A stretch of 22,470 bases of DNA, taken from assembly GCA_900757485.1 (NCBI GenBank), contig CAAEOA010000104.1, positions 1-22,470 on the forward strand, given 5' to 3'. Both the position numbers and the translations under genes were made by a program. A model generated the notes under the pieces. The model was given only the letters and a program-made list of their open reading frames with translations. It was not told where the DNA came from and did not search any database. Positions 1 through 5,864 of this stretch are shown here, piece by piece (positions within the stretch are counted from its first letter, which is position 1; each line of letters starts with the position of its first letter). This DNA comes from Oscillospiraceae bacterium (GTDB taxonomy: Bacteria > Bacillota > Clostridia > Oscillospirales > Ruminococcaceae).

Positions 1-39
1 ATAAAGATTGCCGCCGCTGACAGCGGCGGCAATCTTTAT
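1..39 (-). terminator. Terminator hairpin after glyA
   Basis: A perfect 18-bp inverted repeat (1-18 with 22-39) has a 3-base loop and a GC-rich core (GCCGCCGCT). It lies 7 bases beyond the glyA stop. On the minus strand the stem ends in TCTTTAT, so it should stop glyA transcription. The stem is symmetrical and could also serve a convergent gene outside the window. Confidence 0.85.
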
Positions 40-46
40 CTTTTAC

Positions 47-1300
47 TTATTCGTACAAAGGATATTTCTTACAAAGTTCTTCTACGCCGGCACGAATAGA
101 ATCACATGAATTTTCAAAATCGGTAGCGGTCAAATAGATGAACTCTGCAATTTTTTCCATATCGGCTGGCTGCAGACCTCTGCTGGTTACTGCCGGTGTT
201 CCGATACGTACTCCGCTGGTTACAAACGGACTCTGAGGATCATTCGGTATTGCGTTCTTGTTTGCCGTAATATAAACCTCATCCAGCCGTTTTTCCAACT
301 CTTTACCTGTTAAATCAAAGTTTCTGAGATCTACCAGCATCAAATGATTATCTGTTCCGCCGGACACCAATTCAAAACCACGTGTCATCAAGCCTTTTGC
401 CAATGCCTGTGCGTTGTCTACAATCGTTTGCTGATACATTTTAAATTCCGGCTTCAAAGCCTCTCCAAAACAAACCGCCTTTGCTGCAATGGTATGCATC
501 AACGGACCGCCTTGTGTCCCCGGGAAAACTGCCTTATTGATTTTAGCAGCAAGCTCCGCTTTACACATAATCATGCCGCCGCGGGGACCACGCAAGGTCT
601 TATGAGTAGTAGTGGTAACAATGTCGGCATACGGGACCGGAGATTGATGCAAGCCTGCGGCAACCAAACCGGCAATATGAGCCATATCAACCATCAAATA
701 AGCTCCGCACTCTTTTGCAATCTCAGAAAGCTTTTCAAAATCAATTGCACGCGGATATGCACTGGCACCGGCAACAATCATTTTCGGCTTATTTTCCAAC
801 GCCAAAGCACGAACTTTATCATAATCAATGCGATGGGTATGATCATCTACGCCATACGGGATGAAATTATAATATTTGCCGGAAATGTTAACCGGTGAAC
901 CATGTGTTAAGTGTCCGCCGTGCGCCAGATTCATACCGAGCACAGTATCACCGGGTTCCAGCAAAGCAAAGTATACCGCTGTATTTGCCTGCGCACCGGA
1001 ATGAGGCTGAACATTAACATGCTCTGCTCCAAACAATTCTTTCGCCCGCTCAATGGCAATATTTTCAACCACATCGACATATTCACAGCCGCCGTAGTAT
1101 CTTTTTCCCGGATATCCTTCCGCATATTTGTTGGTCAGAACACTGCCCATGGCAGCCATTACTGCCGGAGAAACAATATTTTCACTGGCAATCAGCTCCA
1201 AATTTCTGCGTTGACGAAACAGTTCCTTTTCCATTGCCTCACCAAGCTGGGGATCCGCTGATTTTACAAAGCCTATCGTATCCATCATATTATTAAACAT
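47..1300 (-). CDS. glyA: Serine hydroxymethyltransferase
   Basis: A PLP enzyme that interconverts serine plus tetrahydrofolate with glycine plus 5,10-methylene-THF, the main source of one-carbon units; cytosolic. The 417-residue protein is full length for bacterial GlyA. It shows the N-terminal block RNLELIASEN (residues 32-41), KYAEGYPGKRYYGG (58-71), the Asp block VDMAHIAGL (204-212) and the PLP-lysine motif TTTTHKTLRGPRGG (229-242, Lys234). The start is set by GAGGAG eight bases upstream of the ATG at 1300. It appears to be a single-gene unit closed by the hairpin at 1-39. The 136 bases upstream hold a TACAAT -10-like box but no convincing -35. Identification is near certain from the motifs. 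Confidence 0.98.
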   Translation of the reverse strand: MFNNMMDTIGFVKSADPQLGEAMEKELFRQRRNLELIASENIVSPAVMAAMGSVLTNKYAEGYPGKRYYGGCEYVDVVENIAIERAKELFGAEHVNVQPHSGAQANTAVYFALLEPGDTVLGMNLAHGGHLTHGSPVNISGKYYNFIPYGVDDHTHRIDYDKVRALALENKPKMIVAGASAYPRAIDFEKLSEIAKECGAYLMVDMAHIAGLVAAGLHQSPVPYADIVTTTTHKTLRGPRGGMIMCKAELAAKINKAVFPGTQGGPLMHTIAAKAVCFGEALKPEFKMYQQTIVDNAQALAKGLMTRGFELVSGGTDNHLMLVDLRNFDLTGKELEKRLDEVYITANKNAIPNDPQSPFVTSGVRIGTPAVTSRGLQPADMEKIAEFIYLTATDFENSCDSIRAGVEELCKKYPLYE

Positions 1301-1436
1301 TCGCTGCGCTCCTCATTTTTCATTCTGTTGTTTATTATGATTCCTTCATGCCGAAAAAAGATTAAAACTCTTTCTAAAGAACGGATAAAACCAACTTTTC
1401 GACATATTGTAGCATTTAACAATGATAAACTTTTTA

Positions 1437-2174
1437 TCAATCTGTTAAAGGTACATTTTTACCATCCACATTAATCGAACCGGTCAAAATCATAATGCCT
1501 TCAATTAATGCCCAAATGCCCGAAATGACAGCACCAGCTCCGCAAGTCAAAAGAGTAATCAATAACTGCGCGACTGCTTTTCCGGTATAACCTAAATAAA
1601 AATTATGTACACCAAAAGAACCAATTAGAATCCCCAATAATCCGGCTGCCAATTTACTTTTTTGCTTATATCCGTACGGAATCGGATTCATAATAGGTTG
1701 CCCGTAAGGGACTCCCTGCGGGGGCACCTGATATTGCCCCTGAGGATACGGGACACCCTGCGGCGGTACTTGATATTGCCCCTGCGTGTAAGGCGTACCC
1801 TGCGGCGGTGTCTGATATTGCCCTTGCGTGTAAGGCATACCCTGCGGTGGCGCCTGATATTGCCCCTGGGAATAAGGAGCACTCTGCGGTGGTGCCTGAT
1901 ATTGTCCCTGGGGATAAGGAGTACTCTGCGGCGGTGCCTGATACTGATCTTGAGTATACGGAGCGCCTTGTGGATGTTCCGGATGATTCTCTGCTACTGC
2001 AGACGGCGGTACTTCCTGTGCCTGTGCTTCCTGATACTGAGGCTGATACTCGGCAACCAGCTGATCATATGCAGATGGCTGCTGCTGGATGTCCAAATCA
2101 GCGCCACAAGAATAACAGAATTTTGCTAACTCACTATTGTCTGCGCCGCAAACAGGACATTTTTTTAATCCCAT
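1437..2174 (-). CDS. Zinc-ribbon / TM2-domain membrane protein with PQ-rich repeats
   Basis: Function unknown. From the chosen start there are 245 residues in three parts: an N-terminal zinc ribbon (CPVCG ... FCYSCG, four cysteines); a low-complexity Pro/Gln/Tyr-rich middle with six tandem 14-residue units of the form PYxQGQYQxPPQGx; and a C-terminal TM2 domain with two hydrophobic helices around the family signature GSFGVHNFYLGYTGKA. The likely topology is a cytosolic ribbon and repeat arm tethered to the membrane. The upstream TTG at 2204 is in frame but has no ribosome site. AGGGAG lies nine bases before the ATG at 2174, giving MGLKKCPVCG. TM2 proteins with an N-terminal ribbon are common in Bacillota and have no settled role. 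Confidence 0.85.
   Translation of the reverse strand: MGLKKCPVCGADNSELAKFCYSCGADLDIQQQPSAYDQLVAEYQPQYQEAQAQEVPPSAVAENHPEHPQGAPYTQDQYQAPPQSTPYPQGQYQAPPQSAPYSQGQYQAPPQGMPYTQGQYQTPPQGTPYTQGQYQVPPQGVPYPQGQYQVPPQGVPYGQPIMNPIPYGYKQKSKLAAGLLGILIGSFGVHNFYLGYTGKAVAQLLITLLTCGAGAVISGIWALIEGIMILTGSINVDGKNVPLTD
1710..1961. repeat. Six in-frame 42-bp tandem repeats
   Basis: Six units of 42 bp (14 codons each) lie inside the TM2-protein gene. Each encodes a variant of PYxQGQYQxPPQxx. Units differ mainly at codon wobble positions and at residues 3, 9 and 13-14, so the array is old enough to have diverged but keeps exact unit length. Copy number could change by slippage without a frameshift. Confidence 0.9.
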
Positions 2175-2244
2175 CTTACTCATCTCCCTAAGAAATAATT
2201 TCAATCGTCAGTTTTAACACTAACCGATTATCTATATGTATTTA

Positions 2245-2273
2245 AGAATAGCATACCAATAACCAAAATACAA
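2245..2273 (-). promoter_or_regulatory. Possible sigma-A promoter for the TM2 gene
   Basis: On the minus strand TTGTAT (2268-2273) is followed after 17 bases by TATTCT (2245-2250). The -10 is preceded by TGC, an extended -10 feature. Each box matches consensus at four of six positions, so this is only a candidate. It lies about 70 bases upstream of the chosen start. Confidence 0.35.
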
Positions 2274-2289
2274 GTATTTCAGCTGTATT

Positions 2290-2751
2290 TTACTCGTTTT
2301 GAGGGGATTGCAAATTCGGCTCCATTCCAATAAATGATTGAAACGCAGGAATCCCTGTTTTATCCTTACTGCTGATTGTAAAAATCGTTTTACATCCTGC
2401 AAGCTGCAAATTTTTCTTTGCCCGAGCGATATCGGTCGGAGATTTTGCCAAATCAATTTTTGTTACGACTCCTACCATCGGCTTTGCAAACATACTGGAT
2501 AATCCCGGTGCAAACACACAACGCAGATCAGTGCAGGATTGTACCAATACAATCAAGTCGGTATCTGCCGCCGTGATACCCAGAGAACGATATCGAAACC
2601 GTTGCTCTAAATATTCTCCCGGTGTATCAATAATGTTATCTTTAAAATCAATCGCCTGCGTTTTTTGATAGCTTAAATCCTGTCCGTAAATCGCCTGCAT
2701 CAAGCTGGTTTTCCCAGCGCTTACTGCACCTACCAGCATAAACTTCTTCAT
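2290..2751 (-). CDS. eutP: EutP/PduV-family microcompartment GTPase-like protein
   Basis: A small P-loop protein of the EutP/PduV family, which accompanies bacterial microcompartments (BMCs). PduV is reported to localise to BMCs through the shell protein PduU. Counting from MKKFMLVG, the P-loop is GAVSAGKTS (8-16), followed by a DTPGEY switch-like motif and TKID (the NKxD position). The length, 153 residues, fits the family. An upstream in-frame ATG at 2778 gives 162 residues but has no ribosome site. The start at 2751 matches how family members begin, although its AAAGG lies about 12 bases away. It follows eutS by 57 bases and probably shares its transcript. No enzymes of ethanolamine or propanediol breakdown are nearby. 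Confidence 0.88.
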   Translation of the reverse strand: MKKFMLVGAVSAGKTSLMQAIYGQDLSYQKTQAIDFKDNIIDTPGEYLEQRFRYRSLGITAADTDLIVLVQSCTDLRCVFAPGLSSMFAKPMVGVVTKIDLAKSPTDIARAKKNLQLAGCKTIFTISSKDKTGIPAFQSFIGMEPNLQSPQNE

Positions 2752-2808
2752 CGTTTCATGAAACCTTTCGTTTTTCATCTATATTCATATGCAAGTGCGC
2801 TGCAAAGA

Positions 2809-3150
2809 CTAGTTTTTCGTAATCTGTGCAGGAGCAAACTTCATTTTCTCACACAACATTTCCAAAACGGCCTTTAATGCGGATTCCACACTGTCAACAT
2901 CGCCGGAAACGACAACCGAACCGCTGAATCGGTCAACGAAAGCTAAAGATACACCGGCGGCTTTACTTGCAATATCAGCCGCAATGATTGCACCTTCACT
3001 CGGTGTAATAGTCAAAATTCCCAACGCATTGTTTCCCTCATCGATAATGCCCAATTTATCGCATAATTCCGGCACCGGATTCGCAATAATATGTGCTAAA
3101 GTAATCTGTTTTCCGGGAACAAATTCCTGAATAATCCGCTGTTTTTCCAT
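2809..3150 (-). CDS. eutS: EutS/PduU-type BMC shell protein
   Basis: A permuted BMC-domain shell protein. Family members form hexamers with a central beta-barrel plug and tile the facets of ethanolamine- or propanediol-type microcompartments. The 113 residues start MEKQRIIQEFVPGKQ, closely matching EutS (the IIQEFVPGKQ block). The BMC core follows (GILTITPSEGAIIAADIA and FVDRFSGSVVVSGDV). A longer start at 3162 (MVIT...) sits immediately after AGGAAGGA. The start at 3150 is preferred because known EutS proteins begin there, but its spacing to that site is about 13 bases, so either could be used. It is the first gene of a two-gene eutS-eutP unit. Confidence 0.92.
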   Translation of the reverse strand: MEKQRIIQEFVPGKQITLAHIIANPVPELCDKLGIIDEGNNALGILTITPSEGAIIAADIASKAAGVSLAFVDRFSGSVVVSGDVDSVESALKAVLEMLCEKMKFAPAQITKN

Positions 3151-3222
3151 TGTTATGACCATTCCTTCCTGAGCTTCTGTATGAATTTATTTTCTTTTAT
3201 CCGATAAACGCTATTCACAAAT

Positions 3223-3251
3223 ATTATAAACGATTTCACAAAAATATTCAA
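3223..3251 (-). promoter_or_regulatory. Sigma-A-like promoter of eutS-eutP
   Basis: On the minus strand TTGAAT (3246-3251), a 17-base spacer and a perfect TATAAT (3223-3228) predict a start near 3216 and a leader of about 65 bases. This sits in a long gene-free stretch (3151-3737). The part 3252-3400 holds nothing I can name beyond a 22-codon ORF (3248-3316) with AAGGTGA before its ATG. The rest, 3401-3725, is hairpins and is described separately. Confidence 0.6.
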
Positions 3252-3400
3252 CCGCTAATATCACCAAGTTGAAATTTTTCAAACATCCAAATATGAATAC
3301 CTTTCATAAAAACCATTTCTCACCTTGATGTCAGGCAGACTGTAAATCTCAAAGTTTCTGCATGAAACGATTGGCAAAAAGCTGTTTAATGCTTACTGAA

Positions 3401-3527
3401 CAATATATAAACAACGATAGCAAAGTATTTTGCCGTTGTTTATATATTGGCAAAGTGCAAGGTTTTTTATTCATTATCTTGTAAAACCCTGCACTTTGGA
3501 TTGTGATTTCTTTTTGAAATCGCAATC
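3401..3527. repeat. Three consecutive long hairpins
   Basis: Hairpin A (3401-3449) pairs CAATATATAAACAACG with 3434-3449 (16 bp) and continues as GCAAA/TTTGC around the loop GTAT, with a 3-base bulge. Hairpin B (3451-3498) pairs CAAAGTGCA with 3490-3498 and GGTTTT with AAAACC around one mismatch. Hairpin C (3499-3527) pairs GATTGTGATTTC with GAAATCGCAATC (12 bp, one G-T) around TTTTT. They are separated by 0-1 base, and C runs into the conserved edge of the cloverleaf element. Too many and too regular for simple terminators. They may be part of a composite palindromic element or a structured RNA. Confidence 0.75.
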
Positions 3528-3650
3528 TGTGTTCGCATCAAGAAATGTCTGAACCAATCAAAACGCGAATTTTTGCGTTTTTATTGGTTTATACGGCGAT
3601 AGCCGTCAGAACAAATCAATTTTTTGATTTGTTCAGCAGATATTGATTAT
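3524..3650. repeat. Cloverleaf-like element, copy 1 (downstream of hrb)
   Basis: Homologous to 4396-4522. Seen in the sequence: a conserved edge (AATCTGTGTTCGCATCAA), then outer stem P1 (AATGTCTG 3544-3551 with CAGATATT 3637-3644, one G-T) enclosing three arms. P2 is AACCAAT/ATTGGTT (3552-3558 with 3583-3589), extended by AAAACGC/GCGTTTT. P3 is ACGGC-GATA-GCCGT (3593-3606). P4 is GAACAAATCAA/TTGATTTGTTC (3609-3619 with 3624-3634). It lies just past the hrb terminator-like hairpin. Not a tRNA: no anticodon arm or T-loop consensus. It may be a mobile palindromic (MITE-like) element or a structured RNA. Confidence 0.8.
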
Positions 3651-3686
3651 GAAACAATCAAAACACAATACTCATCGTTTTCGATG

Positions 3687-3725
3687 CAAAACAAACAGCC
3701 AAAAAGAAATGTTTTCTTCTTGGCT
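3687..3725 (-). terminator. Terminator-like hairpin after hrb
   Basis: AGCCAA (3697-3702) pairs with TTGGCT (3720-3725), and AAGAAA with TTTCTT, giving a 13-bp stem on the minus strand if one G-U is allowed. A T-rich tail (GTTTGTTTTG) follows, 13 bases past the hrb stop. The GC content is low, so efficiency is uncertain. Confidence 0.55.
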
Positions 3726-3737
3726 GAGCATCTATTC

Positions 3738-4373
3738 CTATTTCTTTTCAAAAAGCGTCTTTGGTGCTGAACAAATCGGACACACATAATCATCCGGTTC
3801 CTTAGTAATATCCCCGTCATAAACATATCCGCAAATCTTGCAAACATACTGCTCTTTTGGCTTGGATTCTTCCGCCCGGTAAGTAGGTGCATTTTTTGGT
3901 GCTTTTCCTTTAATAACCTCATGGAAATATTTATAAGTCATCGGAACATCATCAGAACCTTTATAAACATCGGTTACCGTCGCCAAAACAATGCCGTGGG
4001 TACCGCAATCAACAATAGACTGAACCTCACAGATAAAATATCCGCTGCAGTTGGCATTTAATAACGGCAAGCCGTTCTCCACCCGATAATCAATATTTGC
4101 AAATTTATCGGTGTCTTTTCCGCTTGCGTAGCCTAACGCTCCGATTACAGAAGCAGGTGTCTGCTCAGACAAGACCGACACGCCAAACCGTTTTGTTTTA
4201 TCAATAATGCCATAAGTGTAATTATTCTTATTGACACTGACCGCAATCATTACCGGCTCATTACTGGTGATTTGAGAAACTGTATTTACAATACAACCGG
4301 TTGGACGCTGACCATCCATCACAGATACTGCATACATTCCATAAGAAATCTTCCATAAAACCGACAAATCCAT
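3738..4373 (-). CDS. hrb: Flavin reductase-rubredoxin fusion (high-molecular-weight rubredoxin type)
   Basis: 211 residues with two domains. Residues 1 to about 155 form a flavin-reductase-like FMN-binding domain (SYGMYAVSVMDGQRPTGCIVN, then SVLSEQTPASVIGALG and GTHGIVLATV). Residues 175-211 form a rubredoxin iron site, CKICGYVYD ... YVCPICSAPK, with Cys178, 181, 198 and 201. The rubredoxin loop between the cysteine pairs is shorter than in classical rubredoxin, as usual for such fusions. In Moorella, Hrb is an NAD(P)H-linked donor to the flavodiiron protein FprA for O2/NO reduction. That role is inferred here, and no FprA gene is in the window. The ATG at 4373 has AAAGGA about 12 bases upstream. 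The cloverleaf copy at 4396-4522 forms its immediate leader, and a separate rubredoxin gene lies upstream on the same strand. Confidence 0.9.
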   Translation of the reverse strand: MDLSVLWKISYGMYAVSVMDGQRPTGCIVNTVSQITSNEPVMIAVSVNKNNYTYGIIDKTKRFGVSVLSEQTPASVIGALGYASGKDTDKFANIDYRVENGLPLLNANCSGYFICEVQSIVDCGTHGIVLATVTDVYKGSDDVPMTYKYFHEVIKGKAPKNAPTYRAEESKPKEQYVCKICGYVYDGDITKEPDDYVCPICSAPKTLFEKK

Positions 4374-4395
4374 TTTTATTCATTCCTTTCTGAGT

Positions 4396-4522
4396 AATCT
4401 GTATTCGCATCAACAAATGTCTGGAACCAAGAAGAACACAAAATTTCACGTTTTTCTTGGTTGGTACAGCGATAGCCGCTTCAAACAAATCAAATCTTTT
4501 ATTTGTTTAGCAGACATTAGTT
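4396..4522. repeat. Cloverleaf-like element, copy 2 (leader of hrb)
   Basis: Diverged copy of 3524-3650 in the same orientation. The conserved edge is AATCTGTATTCGCATCAA. P1 is a perfect AATGTCTG/CAGACATT (4416-4423 with 4511-4518). P2 is AACCAAGAA/TTCTTGGTT (4425-4433 with 4454-4462), extended by a G-T pair and AAC/GTT. P3 is CAGC-GATA-GCCG, better paired on the minus strand. P4 is AAACAAAT/ATTTGTTT (4483-4490 with 4501-4508). The conserved edge ends within 10 bases of the AAAGGA upstream of the hrb start, so if transcribed it would form the hrb 5' leader. Confidence 0.8.
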
Positions 4523-4525
4523 ATA

Positions 4526-4562
4526 GAGCCCCATGCAATTATTTTGTCCTTGCTTGGGGCTC
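4526..4562 (-). terminator. Hairpin between rubredoxin and hrb
   Basis: GAGCCCC (4526-4532) pairs with GGGGCTC (4556-4562), and GCAA with TTGC inside. It begins 6 bases after the rubredoxin stop. On the minus strand no U-tract follows, so it may be an attenuating or mRNA-protecting hairpin rather than a full terminator. Rubredoxin and hrb could then be co-transcribed. Confidence 0.5.
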
Positions 4563-4568
4563 CGTGTT

Positions 4569-4727
4569 TTATTCTGCTTCGAACTCTTCTTTTCCAGCTC
4601 CGCAGAGCGGGCATACGAAATCTTCCGGTACATCTTCCCAAAGTGTTCCGGGAGCAATACCTGCATCCTGATCTCCTTCTGCTTCATCATAAACATACCC
4701 GCATACCAAACATACATATTTTGCCAT
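4569..4727 (-). CDS. Rubredoxin
   Basis: A 52-residue one-iron electron carrier, full length for the family. The sequence MAKYVCLVCGYVYDEAEG leads to the acidic linker with GTLWEDVPEDFVCPLCGAGK. The iron ligands are Cys6, Cys9, Cys39 and Cys42. The start is set by AAAGGTGA seven bases upstream of the ATG at 4727. A longer in-frame ORF to 4769 has no ribosome site. It is transcribed from a near-perfect promoter at 4862-4890 with a leader of about 125 bases. As the first gene before the Hrb-like fusion it probably supplies electrons to an oxidoreductase in oxidative-stress defence, which is inferred from known rubredoxin partners. Confidence 0.97.
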   Translation of the reverse strand: MAKYVCLVCGYVYDEAEGDQDAGIAPGTLWEDVPEDFVCPLCGAGKEEFEAE

Positions 4728-4861
4728 GATAATCACCTTTCTTTTTTCATTTGTTTCAATACTACGCATTGCATAATATTTTACTTATCCTTAATGGGCG
4801 AAAAGAAGCAACTGGCACATGAAAAAATTTGCATACCAACCTCTGCTCTTTTGCGATTTCC

Positions 4862-4890
4862 ATTATATACCAGCAAAGTATACTTGTCAA
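4862..4890 (-). promoter_or_regulatory. Consensus sigma-A promoter of rubredoxin
   Basis: On the minus strand a perfect TTGACA (4885-4890), a 17-base spacer and a perfect TATAAT (4862-4867) predict a start near 4855. It is the strongest promoter match in the window, implying high vegetative expression of rubredoxin, possibly reading on into hrb. Confidence 0.85.
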
Positions 4891-4979
4891 TCTTTTATTT
4901 CAAAAAAATACACTTATTCTTTAGAATAAATTGCTAAATGATATTCTTATCCTATTTAAAAGAAATTTTCAATACATAA

Positions 4980-5750
4980 TTAAATTTCTTTTTTTACTTT
5001 TGTCAATGCACACTTTTCCAAACGAGACACCTGCGCCTGTGAAATGCCGATTTCCTTTGCAACTTCAACCTGCGTTTTTCCCTGAAAAAACCGCAAAGAT
5101 AAAATTTTCTTTTCACGGTCATTCAAATGTGTAATCGCCTCTTTCATCGAAAGCTCGTCCAGCCAATTAATATCATCGCTTTTATCCCCAATCTGATCCA
5201 TCACATAAATGGTATCGCCTCCATCCGAATACACCGGTTCATATAAAGATACCGGATCAACGATTGCCTCCAATGCAAGTACCACTTCGTGCTTTTCCAT
5301 TCCCATTTCTTTGGAAATTTCTTCAATCGTGGGCTCGTTTAAGCTCTGATTCGTTAATTTTTCTTTTATCTGCATCGCCCGATAAGCAGTATCTTTTAAG
5401 GAACGGCTCACCCGAATCGAATTATTATCACGCAAATACCGCCGAATTTCTCCGATAATCATGGGAACAGCGTAAGTGGAAAAGCGAACATCTAACGATA
5501 TATCAAAATTATCGATGGATTTCATTAAACCGATACAACCAACCTGAAATAAATCATCAAGATTTTCTCCCCGATTGGTAAATCGTTGAATGACGCTTAA
5601 TACCAATCTCAAATTACCGTTAATCAGTTTTTCCCTCGCCGTTCTATCCCCCGCATGCATTTTTTTCAGCAAAGTCATCTTTTCTGCTTCTTTTAAAACG
5701 GTCAATTTAGAAGTGTCTACACCACATATTTCCACCTTATTGTATACCAC
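4980..5750 (-). CDS. sigG: RNA polymerase sporulation sigma factor SigG
   Basis: The late forespore sigma factor. The 256-residue form begins (GTG)VYNKVEICGVDTSKL, which aligns with the start of Bacillus SigG (NKVEICGVDTSKL). Region 2 contains NGNLRLVLSVIQRF, DDLFQVGCIGLMKSIDNFD and RFSTYAVPMIIGEIRRYLRDN. Region 3 follows, then region 4 with HTH TQVEVAKEIGISQAQVSRLE. GGGGTGA lies five bases before the GTG at 5750. An upstream in-frame ATG at 5807 (275 residues) has no ribosome site and overlaps a sporulation-type promoter, so the GTG start is favoured. It stands alone, not in the spoIIGA-sigE-sigG cluster seen in many firmicutes. The end of the gene forms an AT-only stem with downstream sequence (4958-4992), a weak terminator at best. 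Confidence 0.95.
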   Translation of the reverse strand: MVYNKVEICGVDTSKLTVLKEAEKMTLLKKMHAGDRTAREKLINGNLRLVLSVIQRFTNRGENLDDLFQVGCIGLMKSIDNFDISLDVRFSTYAVPMIIGEIRRYLRDNNSIRVSRSLKDTAYRAMQIKEKLTNQSLNEPTIEEISKEMGMEKHEVVLALEAIVDPVSLYEPVYSDGGDTIYVMDQIGDKSDDINWLDELSMKEAITHLNDREKKILSLRFFQGKTQVEVAKEIGISQAQVSRLEKCALTKVKKEI

Positions 5751-5779
5751 ATCACTCACCCCATCCAACAACTTGATTA

Positions 5780-5810
5780 CAGTATTGACGGATTGAGTCT
5801 GTGACATACA
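5780..5810 (-). promoter_or_regulatory. Possible SigF/SigG-type promoter of sigG
   Basis: On the minus strand TGTATG (5805-5810), an 18-base spacer and AATACTG (5780-5786) resemble the SigG consensus (TGAATA / CATACTA) at 4 of 6 and 5 of 7 positions. sigG is autoregulated in Bacillus. A start here would fall between the ATG at 5807 and the GTG at 5750, supporting the shorter protein. Confidence 0.35.
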
Positions 5811-5864
5811 GATGTCAAAAAGTTCCAGTAATGTATTTTCTGTGATTTTATGATCAATTAAAGA

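Noticed and set aside
1710..1961. CRISPR-like array
   Set aside because: The 42-bp units are contiguous, in frame and have no spacers; they are protein repeats.
1808..2191. Long plus-strand frames opposite the TM2, glyA, ATPase and FAD-dehydrogenase genes
   Set aside because: They are antisense shadows of confident genes, with no ribosome sites and no recognisable domains.
3524..4522. tRNA or tmRNA identity for the cloverleaf elements
   Set aside because: No acceptor end, anticodon arm or TTCRANY T-loop is present, and arm sizes do not fit.
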